From: Erinaceus europaeus
Lineage: Eukaryota > Chordata > Mammalia > Eulipotyphla > Erinaceidae
NCBI RefSeq assembly: GCF_950295315.1
Contig: NC_080171.1
Location: 99,611,445-99,675,444, forward strand
Length of the DNA stretch: 64,000 nt
Reading direction: 5' to 3'
Translations under genes and position numbers: made by a program
In this document: positions 1-10,171 of the stretch, piece by piece
Layout: every line of letters starts with the position of its first letter
How positions within the stretch are numbered: the first letter of the stretch is position 1
The notes under the pieces: generated by a model
Database searches by the model: none
Told to the model about the DNA's origin: nothing
What the model saw: only the letters and a program-made list of their open reading frames with translations

Positions 1-118
1 GATAGCATAATGGTTATGTAGAGACTCTCGTGCCTGAGGCTCCAAAGTCCCAGGGTTCAATCCCCTGCACCACTATAAACCAGAGCTGAGCAGTGCTCTG
101 GTTTAAAAAAAAAAAAAA
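1..118 (+). mobile_element. SINE family C, cut by window edge
   Basis: Starts within the tRNA-like head (gatagcataatggttatg), with the B-box-like ggttcaatcccc, the gctgagcagtgctctgg end and a poly-A tail at about 105-118. It lies in intron 5, about 100 bases from exon 5. Confidence 0.85.
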
Positions 119-219
119 TTCAAACAGCTCCTAGAGCAGGGTTGCCATACCATTCTCAGCTACTAGATGCCACCATGCAGCAAATACCCCAGCCCATGCC
201 CCTCACCAAGGCCACTCAC

Positions 220-387
220 CATTGTTGCAGTGCCGGATGCAGTCTTGCAGAACGGCCTGCCACTTGTACTGCTCTGTTTCTGTCATCAAGCAGAAGTAGT
301 AGTGACGTGCATAAGGATGCCAGAGGATGAGCGGGAACTGTGTGGGGCACTTGAGGATGGGGGTGGTGCCCGATTTGGCTGTGATCC
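220..387 (-). CDS. NIBAN2: NIBAN2 coding exon 5 (residues 141-196, end of PH domain)
   Basis: The acceptor is 'ttccacag'. Two bases complete Gly141, then 55 codons follow, then one base of codon 197 before donor GTGAGT (phase 1). The peptide begins I-T-A-K-S-G-T-T-P, continues P-L-I-L-W-H-P-Y-A-R-H-Y-Y-F-C, and ends with the amphipathic helix E-Q-Y-K-W-Q-A-V-L-Q-D-C-I-R-H-C-N-N. Trp183 is in the position of the near-invariant PH-domain C-terminal tryptophan. In human the domain is placed at about residues 68-192, so it closes in this exon. The next exon (human I-P-E-D-S-K by memory) lies outside the window on the left. Confidence 0.95.
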
Positions 388-647
388 CTGTGGAAACAGC
401 ACAGATTGAGCAGTGGCCCTCTACCATCTCTTCCTACCAGAGGATGACAGTCAGTGGATCCTGGGCTGCTCTGGGGCAGGCTCAAGCCACAGAGCGTTGG
501 TCTGTCCTGAAGAGGGGACCGGTGGACCAGTGAGTCATAGGGGAGACTGCAGCCCTCTTTCCTGCTGTGTCCTTCAGAGCCCAACTGGTGGACACTGAGG
601 TCCCCCAGCAACTGTTCAGGTCCATTTCTCTCTTTCTCTCTCTCTCA

Positions 648-920
648 TTTTTATTTGTTTATTTATTTATTTTTGCCTCCAGGGTTATTGCTGGGGCTTG
701 GTGCCTGCACTATGAATCCACTGATCCTGGAGGGTATTTTTTTCCATTGTTGCCATTGGACAGAGAGAAATTGAGAGAGATGGGGAGGCCAAGGCAGGGA
801 GAGAAAGATAGACCTGCTTCACCGCCTGTGAAGCGACTCCCTTGCAGGTGGGGAGCCGGGGTTCGAACCATGATCCTTAACGTCGGTCCTTGTGCTTTGC
901 TACGCTACCGCCTGACTCCC
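648..920 (-). mobile_element. SINE family A (antisense)
   Basis: T-rich start, 'gcctccagggttattgctgg', a gacagagagaaa body, then the reverse complement of the A head ending cgcctgactcccc. Full-length type. Confidence 0.85.
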
Positions 921-947
921 CTCTCTCTCTCCCTTCCCCTCTCCCTC

Positions 948-1133
948 TCTCTCATTTTCTTTCTGGGATAGATGGGGAGAGGGAGACAGAAAAAGGAGAG
1001 GAACTACAACACTGCTCTACCATTCATGAAGCTTCCCCGATGCAGGTGGTCCCACGTGCTGACTAAGGGCTTGAACCCAGGTCTCTGTACATGGTAAATT
1101 GTGTGCTGTGCTAGGTGAGCCATCTCCAGGCCC
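948..1133 (-). mobile_element. SINE family E (antisense)
   Basis: The body agagggagacagaaaaagg is followed by gggcttgaacccaggtctc and gtgagccatctccaggcccc, the reverse complement of a diverged tRNA-like head. Confidence 0.6.
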
Positions 1134-1644
1134 CAGACCCATTTCTTAGAGTTGGTGACACAGTCACATCCAGCTCCCTTTTGGGTAATGTCTAGACTCC
1201 ATGAGTGAGGAACAAACAACACAGGGTCACAATTCTCTGTTCAAAGGCCCAGTGTTACCTTCTCAGGTTTCTCTCCAAATTTCAGCTTGTGGAGGCCAAA
1301 GTGTGGCTTGAATGTCCCAGTGGAGAGGGAGGCATCAGGGTGAGGCAATCAAATAAATAACAAGAATTTTTCTCCCTCTTAGTTTTGCCTGCATGGATAT
1401 TTGAGATCTAGTGAGATCAGTGGACCTGAACTATGATCTCACCACTGTGGTTAATAAACTAATACAAGTGACAGGTCTTTGTACCCAGGCTCTGTGTCCC
1501 GGTGCTGGGTTCAGGACACAGAGCATCTCAAGGGGTCTACATAGCACCCCTCCGACCCCAGGTCAGTCCTCTTAGTGCCGTGCTTTGTAGATGCTAAAGA
1601 AATTGAAGGTGGAGGAAAAGATTTACCTGAGAAGACACAACAGG

Positions 1645-1876
1645 GGCCGGGTGGTGGCACACCTGGTTGAGCGCACATGTTGTAATGCACAAGGACCTGG
1701 GTTCAAGCCCCTAGTCCCCACCTGCAAGGTGAAAGCTTTGCAAGTGGTGAAACAGTGCTACAGTGTCTCTCTCCCTCTCTATCTCCCCCTGCCCCCTCGA
1801 TTTCTGGCTGTTTCTATCAAATAAATAAAAGATAATAAAAGATCAGTTTATTAAAAGAAGAAGAAGAAGAAGAAGA
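1645..1876 (+). mobile_element. SINE family B with (AAG)n tail
   Basis: Head gggccgggtggtggcacacc, B box gggttcaagcccc, gatttctggctgtttctatc and AATAAA repeats, followed by an (aag) run at about 1852-1876. Confidence 0.85.
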
Positions 1877-2429
1877 TATAAGTAAAGAGAAGACAACACA
1901 AGTAAAACCAGAGTGGGGCTGGATATCAAGAACCCCAGACTCTAGCTGAGCCCTCTACTCCAAAAACACCTGGCTCCAAGTCCTAATGGGGATACCAACA
2001 CCAGAATCTCCCCTCACCCCCAAATCCCTTAGTGTTCCTTCCTGAAGTCAGCAGAAAGGTAGATGAGTTCCTGTAGGATGTCTGGGAAGCTCTGACAGCA
2101 GGGGTAACATTCGAGAACAGGACGCCTAGAATGACTACTCATAAATGCCGTCTGGTTTCAGCAGCTTGTACAGCATAATCACTCCAATTTTCTCTGGGAG
2201 TCTCTCACAGACTTGGGGAGGTGGGTAGGATGCATGGCTGTGATGGATGTGATGGAAAGGCTGGGCCGGTGGAGAGCGCCTCTTCCCAGACCCACAAGGC
2301 TCAGCTCTGGCCCAGTGGGTCTTTATGCAAACATGGTGCCTAGAGCTCCAGGGTTAGAACTACTCCTGGCCAAATCCCCAGACTCTCACAGGCCGCGGCA
2401 GCCTGGAAAGGGAGCAGCTGGTCCTTTAC

Positions 2430-2535
2430 CGGGTAAGGAGTTGCCAACGAGTTCCAAGTACTGGTCCACGGAAGTAAGGATTTTGTAGCCTGCACTGTTG
2501 ATGACAGCACGGGGTGAAATCTGCCGCTCATAGGC
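2430..2535 (-). CDS. NIBAN2: NIBAN2 coding exon 4 (residues 106-140, middle of PH domain)
   Basis: The acceptor is 'cctcag'. The exon holds 35 codons plus one base and ends at the CCC-G junction before donor GTAAAG (phase 1). The protein begins A-Y-E-R-Q-I-S-P-R-A, runs through A-G-Y-K-I-L-T-S-V-D, and ends G-N-S-L-P. It supplies the central PH strands, including the conserved N-S-A-G-Y-K stretch. The last base G joins GG of exon 5 to make Gly141. There are no disruptions. The donor GTAAAG has a weaker +4/+5 than the other donors but is normal. Confidence 0.94.
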
Positions 2536-2689
2536 CTGAGGAGGGGACAAGAGAGACAGTCCCCAGAGGTTACAGTTGTGATCAAGCTCAATTCCATCTC
2601 TACCTCCCATAACCATCCAACTTGGTGTTACCAGCCTGAGGGGAGTGGGGAGGAAGAAGGAAGGAAAGAGAGAAAAGGAAGTGACGTGG

Positions 2690-2860
2690 TGACCTGGATC
2701 TAAGCTCTGCGCTCAAATTCAGACTCCTCTGAGGATAGTGTGATGCTGAAAATAAGTTTACCTCCTTTGCTTCCACAGTCTAATCTATAAAACTAGGGTA
2801 GTAATAGTTCCTCTGTGTCACAGGGCTTCAGGAGGATGGAGTAAGACAGCTGCCATCACT
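2690..2860 (+). mobile_element. MIR fragment
   Basis: Weak but colinear match to the MIR core, including a form of 'taatctataaaactagggtag' (consensus cctcatctgtaaaatgggg) and the following 'cacagggcttcaggagga'. Confidence 0.5.
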
Positions 2861-2891
2861 ACATTCTGCTGAGAATGCCCGCATGCTTTGG

Positions 2892-3000
2892 CCAGAGCAC
2901 TGCTCAGTGCTCACTTATGATGGTGCCAGACATTGAGCCTGGGACCTCAGAGCTTCAGGCATCAAAGTCCGGTGTGTAAACCACCATGTTACTTCCCTGG
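2892..3000 (-). mobile_element. SINE family C (antisense)
   Basis: Ccagagcactgctcagtgct, ttatgatggtgcc, gacattgagcctgggacctc and ttcaggcat in order, a diverged copy. Confidence 0.75.
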
Positions 3001-3249
3001 ACTTGTCCTCACTTCTCTTACTCTTGCCTATGTTATCTGCAGCTATTTTGCAGAATTCTCATCTGTGTGTAGGAACCATTATCAGCCACAGGCTCACATA
3101 GATTGTAAGCAGCAGTGTTAGGACAGTAACTACCCTGTCAGCCTTCAGAGCCCAGGCTCTTTGATCACTGTCTTGAGCATTCACCACCTTCCAGTATTAT
3201 GAACACCATAGAAGTCCTCTTTGGAGGAGAGGTAGGCCTGGACACTTCT

Positions 3250-3370
3250 TGTGTTTTGTTTTGACCAGAGCACTACTCAGTCCTGGCTTATGGTGGTGCT
3301 GGGGATTGAACCTGTTAGCTTAGAGTCTCAGGTTTGAGAGTTGTTTGCATAAACGTTATGGGGTCTCCCC
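3250..3370 (-). mobile_element. SINE family C (antisense)
   Basis: Gaccagagcactactcag, ggcttatggtggtgctgggg, attgaacctg and the tgcataaacgttatg end. Confidence 0.8.
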
Positions 3371-3527
3371 AACACTGGATACTGCTTTCTTATGCCAGCA
3401 GGGAGAAAAAGCAGTTGAAATAAATAGCTCATACAGCAGGGCTTCCATGCTGCACCCTGCCACTAGGTGTCACTATTCAACTAGTCCTTGTGAGCGGCTC
3501 CAAGCCTCCAGGGCAGTGATTCTTTCT

Positions 3528-3712
3528 CCCTTCCTTCCTTCCTTCTTTCCTTCCTTCCTTCCTTCCTTTTAAAGATTATATTTATTTATGAGAAATGTAG
3601 GAGGAGAGAGAAAGAACCAGACATCACTCCAGCACATGTGCTGCCGGGGATCAAACTCGGGACCTCATGCTTGAGAGTCTAAAGCTTTATCACTGCGCCA
3701 CCTCCCGGACCA
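3528..3712 (-). mobile_element. SINE family D (antisense) with (CCTT)n
   Basis: A CTTCC-type microsatellite at 3528-3568 is followed by aaagattatatttatttatg, agaaccagacatcactcc, tgctgccggggatcaaactc and ccacctcccggacc. Confidence 0.85.
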
Positions 3713-4049
3713 ACCAGGGCAGTGATTTCTACGGGTGGTCCTGACAAGGAGCATCAGCACCACCTTAGAACTTGTTAGAATGCAAACATGTGCTTCCACT
3801 TGAGACCTGAATCAACGTGGAGTAAGTTCAGCAGCCCATCCAGATGATTCTGAGAACCACACCCCTGGAGCTTCTGTTTATCTAATGCGGGTTTATCTTC
3901 AAACAGGCCATGCAGAGCTGATCTGGCCTGAAGAAATGTTTAGTAGATGAAATTGGCTCTGTGGCTCAGCCTGGTGGGATTTCTCCAGGGCCCAAAGCAG
4001 AACTAAGGAATAACCTACTCACTGCAGGGCAAAGGGATGACTCTATAAG

Positions 4050-4206
4050 AAAAGAAAAAAGAAAAAAGAAAAAAAGATGCAGTGACAGAGCTTTGAATTT
4101 GCAAGCATGAGTTCAATCCCCAGCAACTCAAATGCCAGTGTGCTGCTCTGATCTCACTATCTCACCCTGCAGTGTCTCTGTCATCTCTGTCTCTCTCTCA
4201 AAATTA
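4050..4206 (+). mobile_element. Old SINE-like element, possible D/E relative
   Basis: An A-rich run is followed by a tRNA-like stretch (gagttcaatccccagcaac) and a CT-rich end. The family is not certain. Confidence 0.4.
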
Positions 4207-4331
4207 ATTCAGCAGGGTGGGTGGGAGCTAGTATGAATTGGTTGGGGTTGGGAGAGGTCAGAGTGAAAGCTCAACCCCCCAACCAGCTGGTCTGGTGGGA
4301 TGAAATAGTATTTAGAGAGGATACTCAGAGG

Positions 4332-4441
4332 CAGGGGTAAATAGCACAATGCTTATGCAAACAGTCTCTCACGCCTGAGGCTCCAAAGTCCCAGGTTCAA
4401 TCCCCCATACCACCATAAACCAGAGCTGAGCAGGAAAAAAA
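4332..4441 (+). mobile_element. SINE family C
   Basis: Gggtaaatagcacaatgctt, gcctgaggctccaaagtccc, ggttcaatccccc and agctgagcagg with a short A tail. Confidence 0.85.
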
Positions 4442-4706
4442 GGGGGGCAGGGGACTCAGCAGAGAAAGCTGGATAAGGGAGGTGGGATGGGGGTTAGGGT
4501 TCTGCTTTGCCCTGGTGACAATTGAGGAAGGATGCCAGGTGGCAGGGCAAGGGTGGGGGTATGAGGTCTCAGATTTACTGGGAGGTGGGAGGGGGCAAAC
4601 AGTGCTAATTCAGAGAGGGGGATGGATGGCAGGGAGCTGTAGAGCTGAGGGGGAAGCGAGCTTGGCTGGGGGGTGACATCAGGTGACTGCTGGGGTGGGG
4701 ACGCAC

Positions 4707-4835
4707 CGCTTTGTTCTCGTAGAGCACCAGCCCATAGTTGTGGGGCACAAGGCTGAAGCGGTTCCTCCACTTCTTGTTGTCCTCCTGGTACTGGAAGAGG
4801 TTCCCCGAGAAGATGACGCGCTCATCCAGTGGCAC
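4707..4835 (-). CDS. NIBAN2: NIBAN2 coding exon 3 (residues 63-105, start of PH domain)
   Basis: The exon has exactly 43 codons between acceptor 'cccccag' and donor GTGCGT, and it is phase 0 at both ends. It starts V-P-L-D-E-R, runs through F-S-G-N-L-F-Q and W-R-N-R-F-S-L-V, and ends Y-E-N-K-A. These are the first strands of the PH fold: the W-R-N-R-F basic/aromatic stretch sits in the early strand and loop that in other PH domains contacts phosphoinositides. Lipid binding here is inferred from the family. Reading frame and splice sites are intact. Tyr and Asn in the Q-Y-Q-E-D-N segment differ from the human His and Ser that I recall, which is conservative divergence. Confidence 0.95.
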
Positions 4836-5394
4836 CTGGGGGGAAAGGGAGGCAGCAATGAGGTCTGGCCACCCCTATAGCCCAGGGCAGAAACAGGGTC
4901 TCTCACAGATTACAGCCTGCTCAGCAGCGCCCCCTGGTGTCCATCTTCCATCCCAACCTCGCTCAACCAGGTGCGAAGTGAGGCGGCAAGTCAGACAAGA
5001 GCAATGGAGGGGCTGCCCCCATGTCCAGAGGGAGCATGATGACTCATGGGCCCCTTCCAGGTAGTCACTGTGGCTCAGGCCCCCACCAGGAGCCCAACTC
5101 CAACTCCACCCTGGCCTGTCTGGAGACGGGCCTGGAGCTTTCTCTGGAGGCTAACCCCAAAAGAAGGGGACATGCCCACAGGCCAGAACTGAGGCTCCAG
5201 TCCCTGGGAAAGACCCCCCCTCCCAGTACCGAGCTTCTATTTCCCCTCAGGGCAACTAAAATGTGATCAAGTCGGCTCCAGAGACCCTTCTCTCCTCAGC
5301 CTGGAGAGTTCCCCATTTGACCTGTGTCCTGGGGGTCAGTGCAGGGAGCGGGAATGGATGCCCAGACTCTTCTGCAAAGGCCCAGCACTGACTC

Positions 5395-5490
5395 CATTGT
5401 TGGCCTGTCACATCCCCTCTCTGAGCCTCAGTGGCCTCAGCTGCTCAGTGGGGACAGTGACAGCACTGACTTCACCTGGGTCTCTAAGGG
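5395..5490 (+). mobile_element. MIR fragment
   Basis: Cctctctgagcctcagtggc and cagctgctcagtggggacag align to the MIR core (cctcagtttcctcatctgtaaaatgggg). Confidence 0.5.
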
Positions 5491-6730
5491 TTCTGAGTAG
5501 TAAGGTGAGTAATGGGCTCAACAAACTATACGTGGGGGGGCCATCACATGGGACTGAGCAATGCAGACTGTCAGACTTCACTGGGGGACAGCAGGAGGGG
5601 TAGGCAGCCCCTGCAGGTAGTTAAGTGCCTGAAAACTTGGGGGAGGGACACACTGAGGGTGTGAGGGAACAGGTCGACTCTAGGACAGAAGGGACTGGAA
5701 TGCCTGATGTCCCCCAGTTTTCCAGACAAGTCCTGTCTCTTCAGCAACAAGTGCCATGTGTTGCAAAACAAAACACGTTTCATGTGTACTAAGGGGAGAA
5801 AGAGCTGGTGATGGCGTGCCTGGCCCTTCCTGGTGTCCTTGCTCTGCTTCTAGGGCTGACCCTACAGCCGGAGTCAGGTGTGAGGGGCTCCCCACCAAGC
5901 GGCCTCTACCTCAACCCTCCTCTCCCCTCCCTTCCCGTGCTCTAGGCCCTTCACAAAGTGCCCCTCTTGCCAGCAGCCTCTCTGCTACTCTTCAAGGGGA
6001 AATGCCAAAACACTCCTAGAAAATGAGGAGCCATTGTACTCAAACAATAGGACCCCGCAGACTGCTTCCTATCCAGGATAAAAATATTTACAGGAAAAGA
6101 TAATGGTCCCCCCTACCAACTCCCCCATCCCAGATACACATGCAGTGGGCTTTGCCCAGCTCACAGAACTGCCAGCATTGTCTGTATTTAGACCAGCTCT
6201 GCAACCCTCTTTTGCAGAAAGCAGCAAAGAGAGCTCTCCTAACACCCTGGAAGGCCCAGTTCCCCTCAGGCACACAGTCAGCTTCCTCGCTGGGATCCAG
6301 GAAGACAGCCCTGGGAGCAGGTGGCCCAGGCAGGCCCTCCCAGGGCGAGATGCACTCAGCACCCTACCCAGCCCCAGCCCCCCCAAGTCTACCTCCAGAC
6401 CCTGGGCATCCTTTAACAGGGAGTTGGCTAAGGGTTGGGATTTGACTTCTAAGATTTTCAATGGCAGTCTCCTGTTTGCACTGGAAGGCCCGCAGGAAAT
6501 GAAGTGGAACCCAGCAGCTCGGCCAGCCTATTCTGGATTCTGACCAGCTCCCCAGGTGGCAATGCCACGTGGGGGTCATTGGTGGGAGGCGATGGAAGAT
6601 GAATGGTCAGAGCAGAGACCCCGTGTGCCCGTGCAGTTCCGGGCCCATGGGAGTCTGGGCAGACTGACCCCACCTTTCCAAGCCCCATCTGTGATGTCAG
6701 ATAGACATGACTAGAACCCCTGAATCCCTG

Positions 6731-6955
6731 ACTTTTTTTTCTTTCCACCAGGGTTATCACTGGGGCTTGGTGCCTGCAAGACTACACCTTTCCTTGTGGT
6801 CACCTTTTTCCTTTTCCTTTCATTTTGATAAAGGAGAATGAAAGTGAAAAAGAGACACCCCAGGTTCTAGAACATGATGGCAGAGGATCTAGTGGGGGTT
6901 CTACTGTAGAAAACTGAGAATGTTATGCATGTACAAACTACTGTACCACCACCCT
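6731..6955 (-). mobile_element. SINE antisense piece abutting an L1 3'-UTR fragment
   Basis: 6731-6865 resembles a B-type SINE in reverse (ccagggttatcactggggct). 6873-6946 then matches the sense strand of the hedgehog L1 3' UTR (gatctagtgggggttctact and gttatgcatgtacaaactac), so that part runs on the plus strand. Confidence 0.6.
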
Positions 6956-7344
6956 TTTAAAATTAGTCACTTATATTATAATTGCTAATAAAATACTATT
7001 ACCATTACAATGATGATTCATATTATTATTTCAATCATTATGGCATTGTTATCATGACTTCACATCATGATGGTGTGTTTCCTGAGTGGTAAAATGAAAC
7101 CCAGTCTCGCTGCTTTTGGGGGGACTGTGGGGAACTTCCATTCACTCTTGTTGCTTATATGCTGTCTGATTTGCTCTGATGAATGTGCACCCGGGGTGGG
7201 CGTGAAAGGAGTCGTTTGCACGGTCACAGCTTAATGCTGTCAAGAGGACCACACTCAGGTCTTGGGTCACTGGGACCCAGCTGTCTGTGGCGTTTCATTT
7301 TTTATTCCAGACGTGGGATCAGTGTCCGCTTTGCCCACAAGGAG

Positions 7345-7550
7345 GGGGTAGGGGAGACAGCATAATGGTTATGCAAACAGACTTTCAGATCTGGGGCTCC
7401 ACGGTCCCAAGTTCGATACCTGCACCACCATAAGCCAGAAATCTGAGGAAAAAAAGCACTACTCTGGGGAAAAAGAAAAAAAAAAAAAAAAAAAGAAAGA
7501 AAGAAAGAGAAACAAAGAAAGAAAGAAAGAAAGAAAAGAAAGAAAAAGAA
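7345..7550 (+). mobile_element. SINE family C with long (GAAA)n tail
   Basis: Ggagacagcataatggttat, ccaagttcgatacctgc and cataagccagaaatctg, then poly-A that has become a GAAA/AAAG array to about 7550. Confidence 0.85.
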
Positions 7551-7779
7551 ACAGTCCACCTGTTGATTCCTAGGTTGTCCATCTTGCCATGCAAGTGTAT
7601 CCCTGTCAGATGCCAATGCTAAGTCCCTGGCACCTCCCTGGCCTATCCCCCCTCTGCTGTCCATGCTGGCTCCTGGGACACCAGAGGACTGGACTTCCTT
7701 CTCTGGGTCCAAAATCAGAAGGGTGGTGGTGCTTAGATAAATGCTCAGCTCTGAGCGCCTCTTTTTCCCCTTTCTTTTT

Positions 7780-7971
7780 TTGATTATATTTTTATCTTTA
7801 ATTATAGAAACAGAGAAATAGGGAGAACGATAAGGAGAGAAAGAGAGATACCAGCAGCCTGCTCCACCGCTTGTAAAGCCTGCCCTGAAGGTGGAGACCA
7901 GGGGACCTGAAGCCGAGACTCTGCACATAGTAACTTGTGCACTTCACTAGCTGTGCCACAACCCAGTCCCC
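7780..7971 (-). mobile_element. SINE family B (antisense)
   Basis: Gattatatttttatctttaa, cctgctccaccgcttgtaaa, gtggagaccaggggacctga and tgccacaacccagtcccc. Confidence 0.75.
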
Positions 7972-8110
7972 CGCTTGCTTGCTTGCTTGCTTGCTTTCTT
8001 TCCTTCCTTCCTTCCTTTCTTTTTCTTTCTTTCTTTTTTAAAAAGCAACATCAAGGATTGAGCCCAGGATCAGGATCAAGTGTAGGTGTATGGCCTCCCG
8101 AGCCACCCCC
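7971..8110. repeat. CTTG/CTTTC microsatellite and SINE remnant
   Basis: (gctt)n then (cttt/ccttc)n to about 8040, followed by a SINE-head remnant (aaggattgagcccagg) in reverse. Confidence 0.6.
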
Positions 8111-8136
8111 CCCTTTAAAAATAAGAGATACACAGA

Positions 8137-8600
8137 GAGCTGGGGAGATAGCATAATGCTATGCAAACAGCTTCATACCTGAGGCTCCAGGCTCAGTCCT
8201 CAGTGCCACCATTAGCCAGAGCTGAGTAGTGCTCTGGTCTCTCTCTTTTTTTTTTTTTTAGTTTTTTTTTTATATATTTATTTTCCCTTTTGTTGCTTTT
8301 GTTGTTTTTTTTTATTGTTGTTATAGTTATTATTGTTGTTATTGATGTCATCATTGTTAGATAGGACAGAGAGAAATGGAGAGAGGAGGGGAAGACAGAG
8401 AGGGGGAGAGAAAGATAAACACCTGCAGACCTGCTTCACCACTTGTGAAGGGACTCCCCTGCAGGTGGGGAGCCAGGGTCTCGAACTGGGATCCTTAAGC
8501 CGGTCCCTGCGCTTTGCACCACCTGCACTTAACCCTCTGTGCAACTGCCTGACTCCCCTGGTCTCTCTCCTCTCCCTCTCTCTCTCATGAAATAAATAAA
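8137..8600 (+). mobile_element. SINE family C interrupted by an A SINE
   Basis: The C head and body run 8137-8245. The element resumes at 8558 with the same ctggtctctctc, followed by a CT run and aaataaataaaattaaaa. This copy shows a C variant with a CT-rich plus AATAAA tail rather than plain poly-A. Confidence 0.8.
8246..8557 (-). mobile_element. SINE family A (antisense) inside a C SINE
   Basis: Full-length antisense A copy flanked by a 12-base exact duplication, ctggtctctctc at 8234-8245 and 8558-8569, so it inserted into the older C element. Confidence 0.92.
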
Positions 8601-8725
8601 ATTAAAAAATAAAGAAAGATAAGTTTTAAAAGAGAGATACACAGAGAGGAGAGACACTACCGCTCTGCTCTATCACCCATAGAGCTCTACCATGCAGACT
8701 CTTATTTAATTCTTTTCTTTTCTTT

Positions 8726-9650
8726 TTTTTTTAAATTTCTTTATTGGGGAATTAATGTTTTACATTCAACAGTAAATACAATAGTTTGTACATGCATAAC
8801 ATTTCCAGATTCCCATTTAACAATACAACCCCCACTAGGTCCTCTGTCATCCTTCTTGGACCTGTATTCTCCCCACCCACCCACCCCAGAGTCTTTTACT
8901 TTGGTGCAACATGCCAATTCCAGTTCAAGTTCTATTTGTGTTTTCTCTTCTGATCTTGTTTTTCAACTGCTGCCTGAGAGTGAGATCATCCCATATTCAT
9001 CCTTCAGTTTCTGACTTATTTCACTCAACATGAATTTTTTAAGGTCCATTCAAGATCGGCTGAAAATGGTGAAGTCACCATTTTTTATAGCTGAGTAGTA
9101 TTCCATTGTGTATATAGACCACAACTTGCTCAGCCACTCATCTGTTGTTGGACACCTGAGCTGCTTCCAGGTTTTGGCTATTACAAATTGTGCTGCTAAG
9201 AACATATGTGTACACAGATCTTTTTGGATGGGTGTGTTGGGTTCCTTAGGATATATCCCCAGGAGGGGAATTGCAGGGTCATAGGGTAGGTCCATTTCTA
9301 GCCTTCTGAGAGTTCTCCAGACTGTTCTCCACAGAGGTTGGACCAATTTGCATTCCCACCAGCAGTGCAGGAGGGTTCCTTTGACCCCACACCTCTCCAG
9401 CATTTGCTGCTGTTCCCTTTTCTGATGTGTGACATTCTCACAGGAGTGAAGTGATATCTCATTGTTGTCTAGATTTGCATTTCTCTGACAATCAGAGACT
9501 TGGAGCATTTTTTTCATGTGTTTCTCGACCTTTTGGATCTCTTCTGTGGTGAATATTCTGTCCATGTCCTTCCCCCATTTTTGGATGGGGTTATTTGTTG
9601 AGATTTGCAAGTTCTTTATATATTCTGGTTATTAGCCTCTTGTCTGATGT
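8726..9650 (-). mobile_element. 5'-truncated LINE-1 (ORF2 C-terminus and 3' UTR)
   Basis: The minus strand encodes the C-terminal region of L1 ORF2 with hallmarks H-C-W-W-E-C-K, D-P-A-I-P-L-L-G-I-Y-P and Y-T-M-E-Y-Y-S-A-I-K. It is open from about 9610 to a TGA at 9052-9050, with the most upstream part out of frame relative to intact L1. The 3' UTR follows and ends in a T-rich run. A 17-base duplication (attcttttcttttcttt, 8709-8725 and 9651-9667) brackets the insert. It cannot move on its own, since the endonuclease and reverse transcriptase cores are missing. Confidence 0.93.
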
Positions 9651-9667
9651 ATTCTTTTCTTTTCTTT

Positions 9668-9825
9668 CTTTTTTTCTTTCTTTCTTTTTTTTTTTTTTTT
9701 TCTTGTTTAACCAGAGCACTGCTCAGCTCTGGCTTATGGTGGTGCAGGGGATTGAAACTGGGACTTTAGAGCCTTAGGCATGTAAGTCTCTTTGCATAAC
9801 CATTATGCAATCCACCCCTGCCCTG
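9668..9825 (-). mobile_element. SINE family C (antisense) with T/CTTT tract
   Basis: Poly-T/CTTT start, then accagagcactgctcagctc, ggcttatggtggtgcagggg and gcataaccattatgcaatcc. Confidence 0.85.
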
Positions 9826-9896
9826 ACAGTTTTCTTGGGGGTTGTTTACTTGTTTTCTCTGTCAGGGATTCACTGGGACTTTGTGCCTACATGTAT

Positions 9897-10145
9897 CACT
9901 GGGCAGTGGTACACCTGGCTGAGCACATGTTACCCTGTGCAAGGACCTGAGTTCGAGCCCCCACTCCCCAACTGCAGAGAAGAAGCTTCAAGAATGGTGA
10001 AGCAGGTCTGGAGATGTCTCTCTTTCTCCCTCTCTATCCCCTCAATTTCTCTCTGTCCTATCAAATAAAAATAGAAAGGGGGGGGGGGACGGCCACCAGG
10101 AGAGTTGGATTCGAGCTCAATCAATAACTCTGGTGGAAAAAACAA
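9897..10145 (+). mobile_element. SINE family B with A-type 3' module
   Basis: Ggcagtggtacacctggctg, gagttcgagcccccactccc and ctcaatttctctctgtccta, a G run at 10078-10088, then the 'gccaccaggagagttgg' end module. Confidence 0.8.
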
Positions 10146-10171
10146 ACAAATGAAGTTTCACCACTCAGTGG

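Larger units (their letters stand above)
388..2429 (-). other. NIBAN2: NIBAN2 intron 4
   Basis: Intron of 2,042 bases with GT (2429-2428) and AG (389-388) ends. It carries an A SINE, an E-type SINE and a B SINE. The stretch 1140-1640 and the part from 1880 to the donor look like ordinary unique intron sequence with no further exon that I can support. Confidence 0.9.
2536..4706 (-). other. NIBAN2: NIBAN2 intron 3
   Basis: Intron of 2,171 bases, GT at 4706-4705 and AG at 2537-2536. It contains a MIR fragment, three C SINEs, one D SINE and an older SINE-like piece, all listed separately. The remaining sequence shows no coding signal. Confidence 0.9.

Noticed and set aside
1..75. tRNA gene (A and B box-like motifs)
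   Set aside because: The motifs belong to the head of a C SINE with its 3' body and poly-A; no cloverleaf with a proper acceptor stem was evident. The same applies to all other SINE heads.
3836..3852. Alternative first-exon candidate (gggctgctg after atg on the minus strand)
   Set aside because: It lies between exons 3 and 4, downstream of exon 2, and the frame stops at once.
6069..6543. ORFs of 130-146 residues on both strands in intron 2
   Set aside because: No recognisable domain or matching splice pattern; both strands open by chance in GC-moderate unique sequence.
8278..8544. Recurrent ORFs across the window with words like S-L-L-D-R-T-E-R-N-G-E-R-R (e.g. 16430-16828, 20490-20846, 27977-28570, 61557-61946), looking like a conserved protein family
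   Set aside because: They are antisense translations of the A SINE body (ggacagagagaaatggagag). Their similarity reflects copies of one repeat, with random starts and stops.
9050..9610. Independent gene encoding a reverse-transcriptase-like C-terminus
   Set aside because: It is the tail of a truncated L1 with target duplication and 3' UTR, not a host gene.
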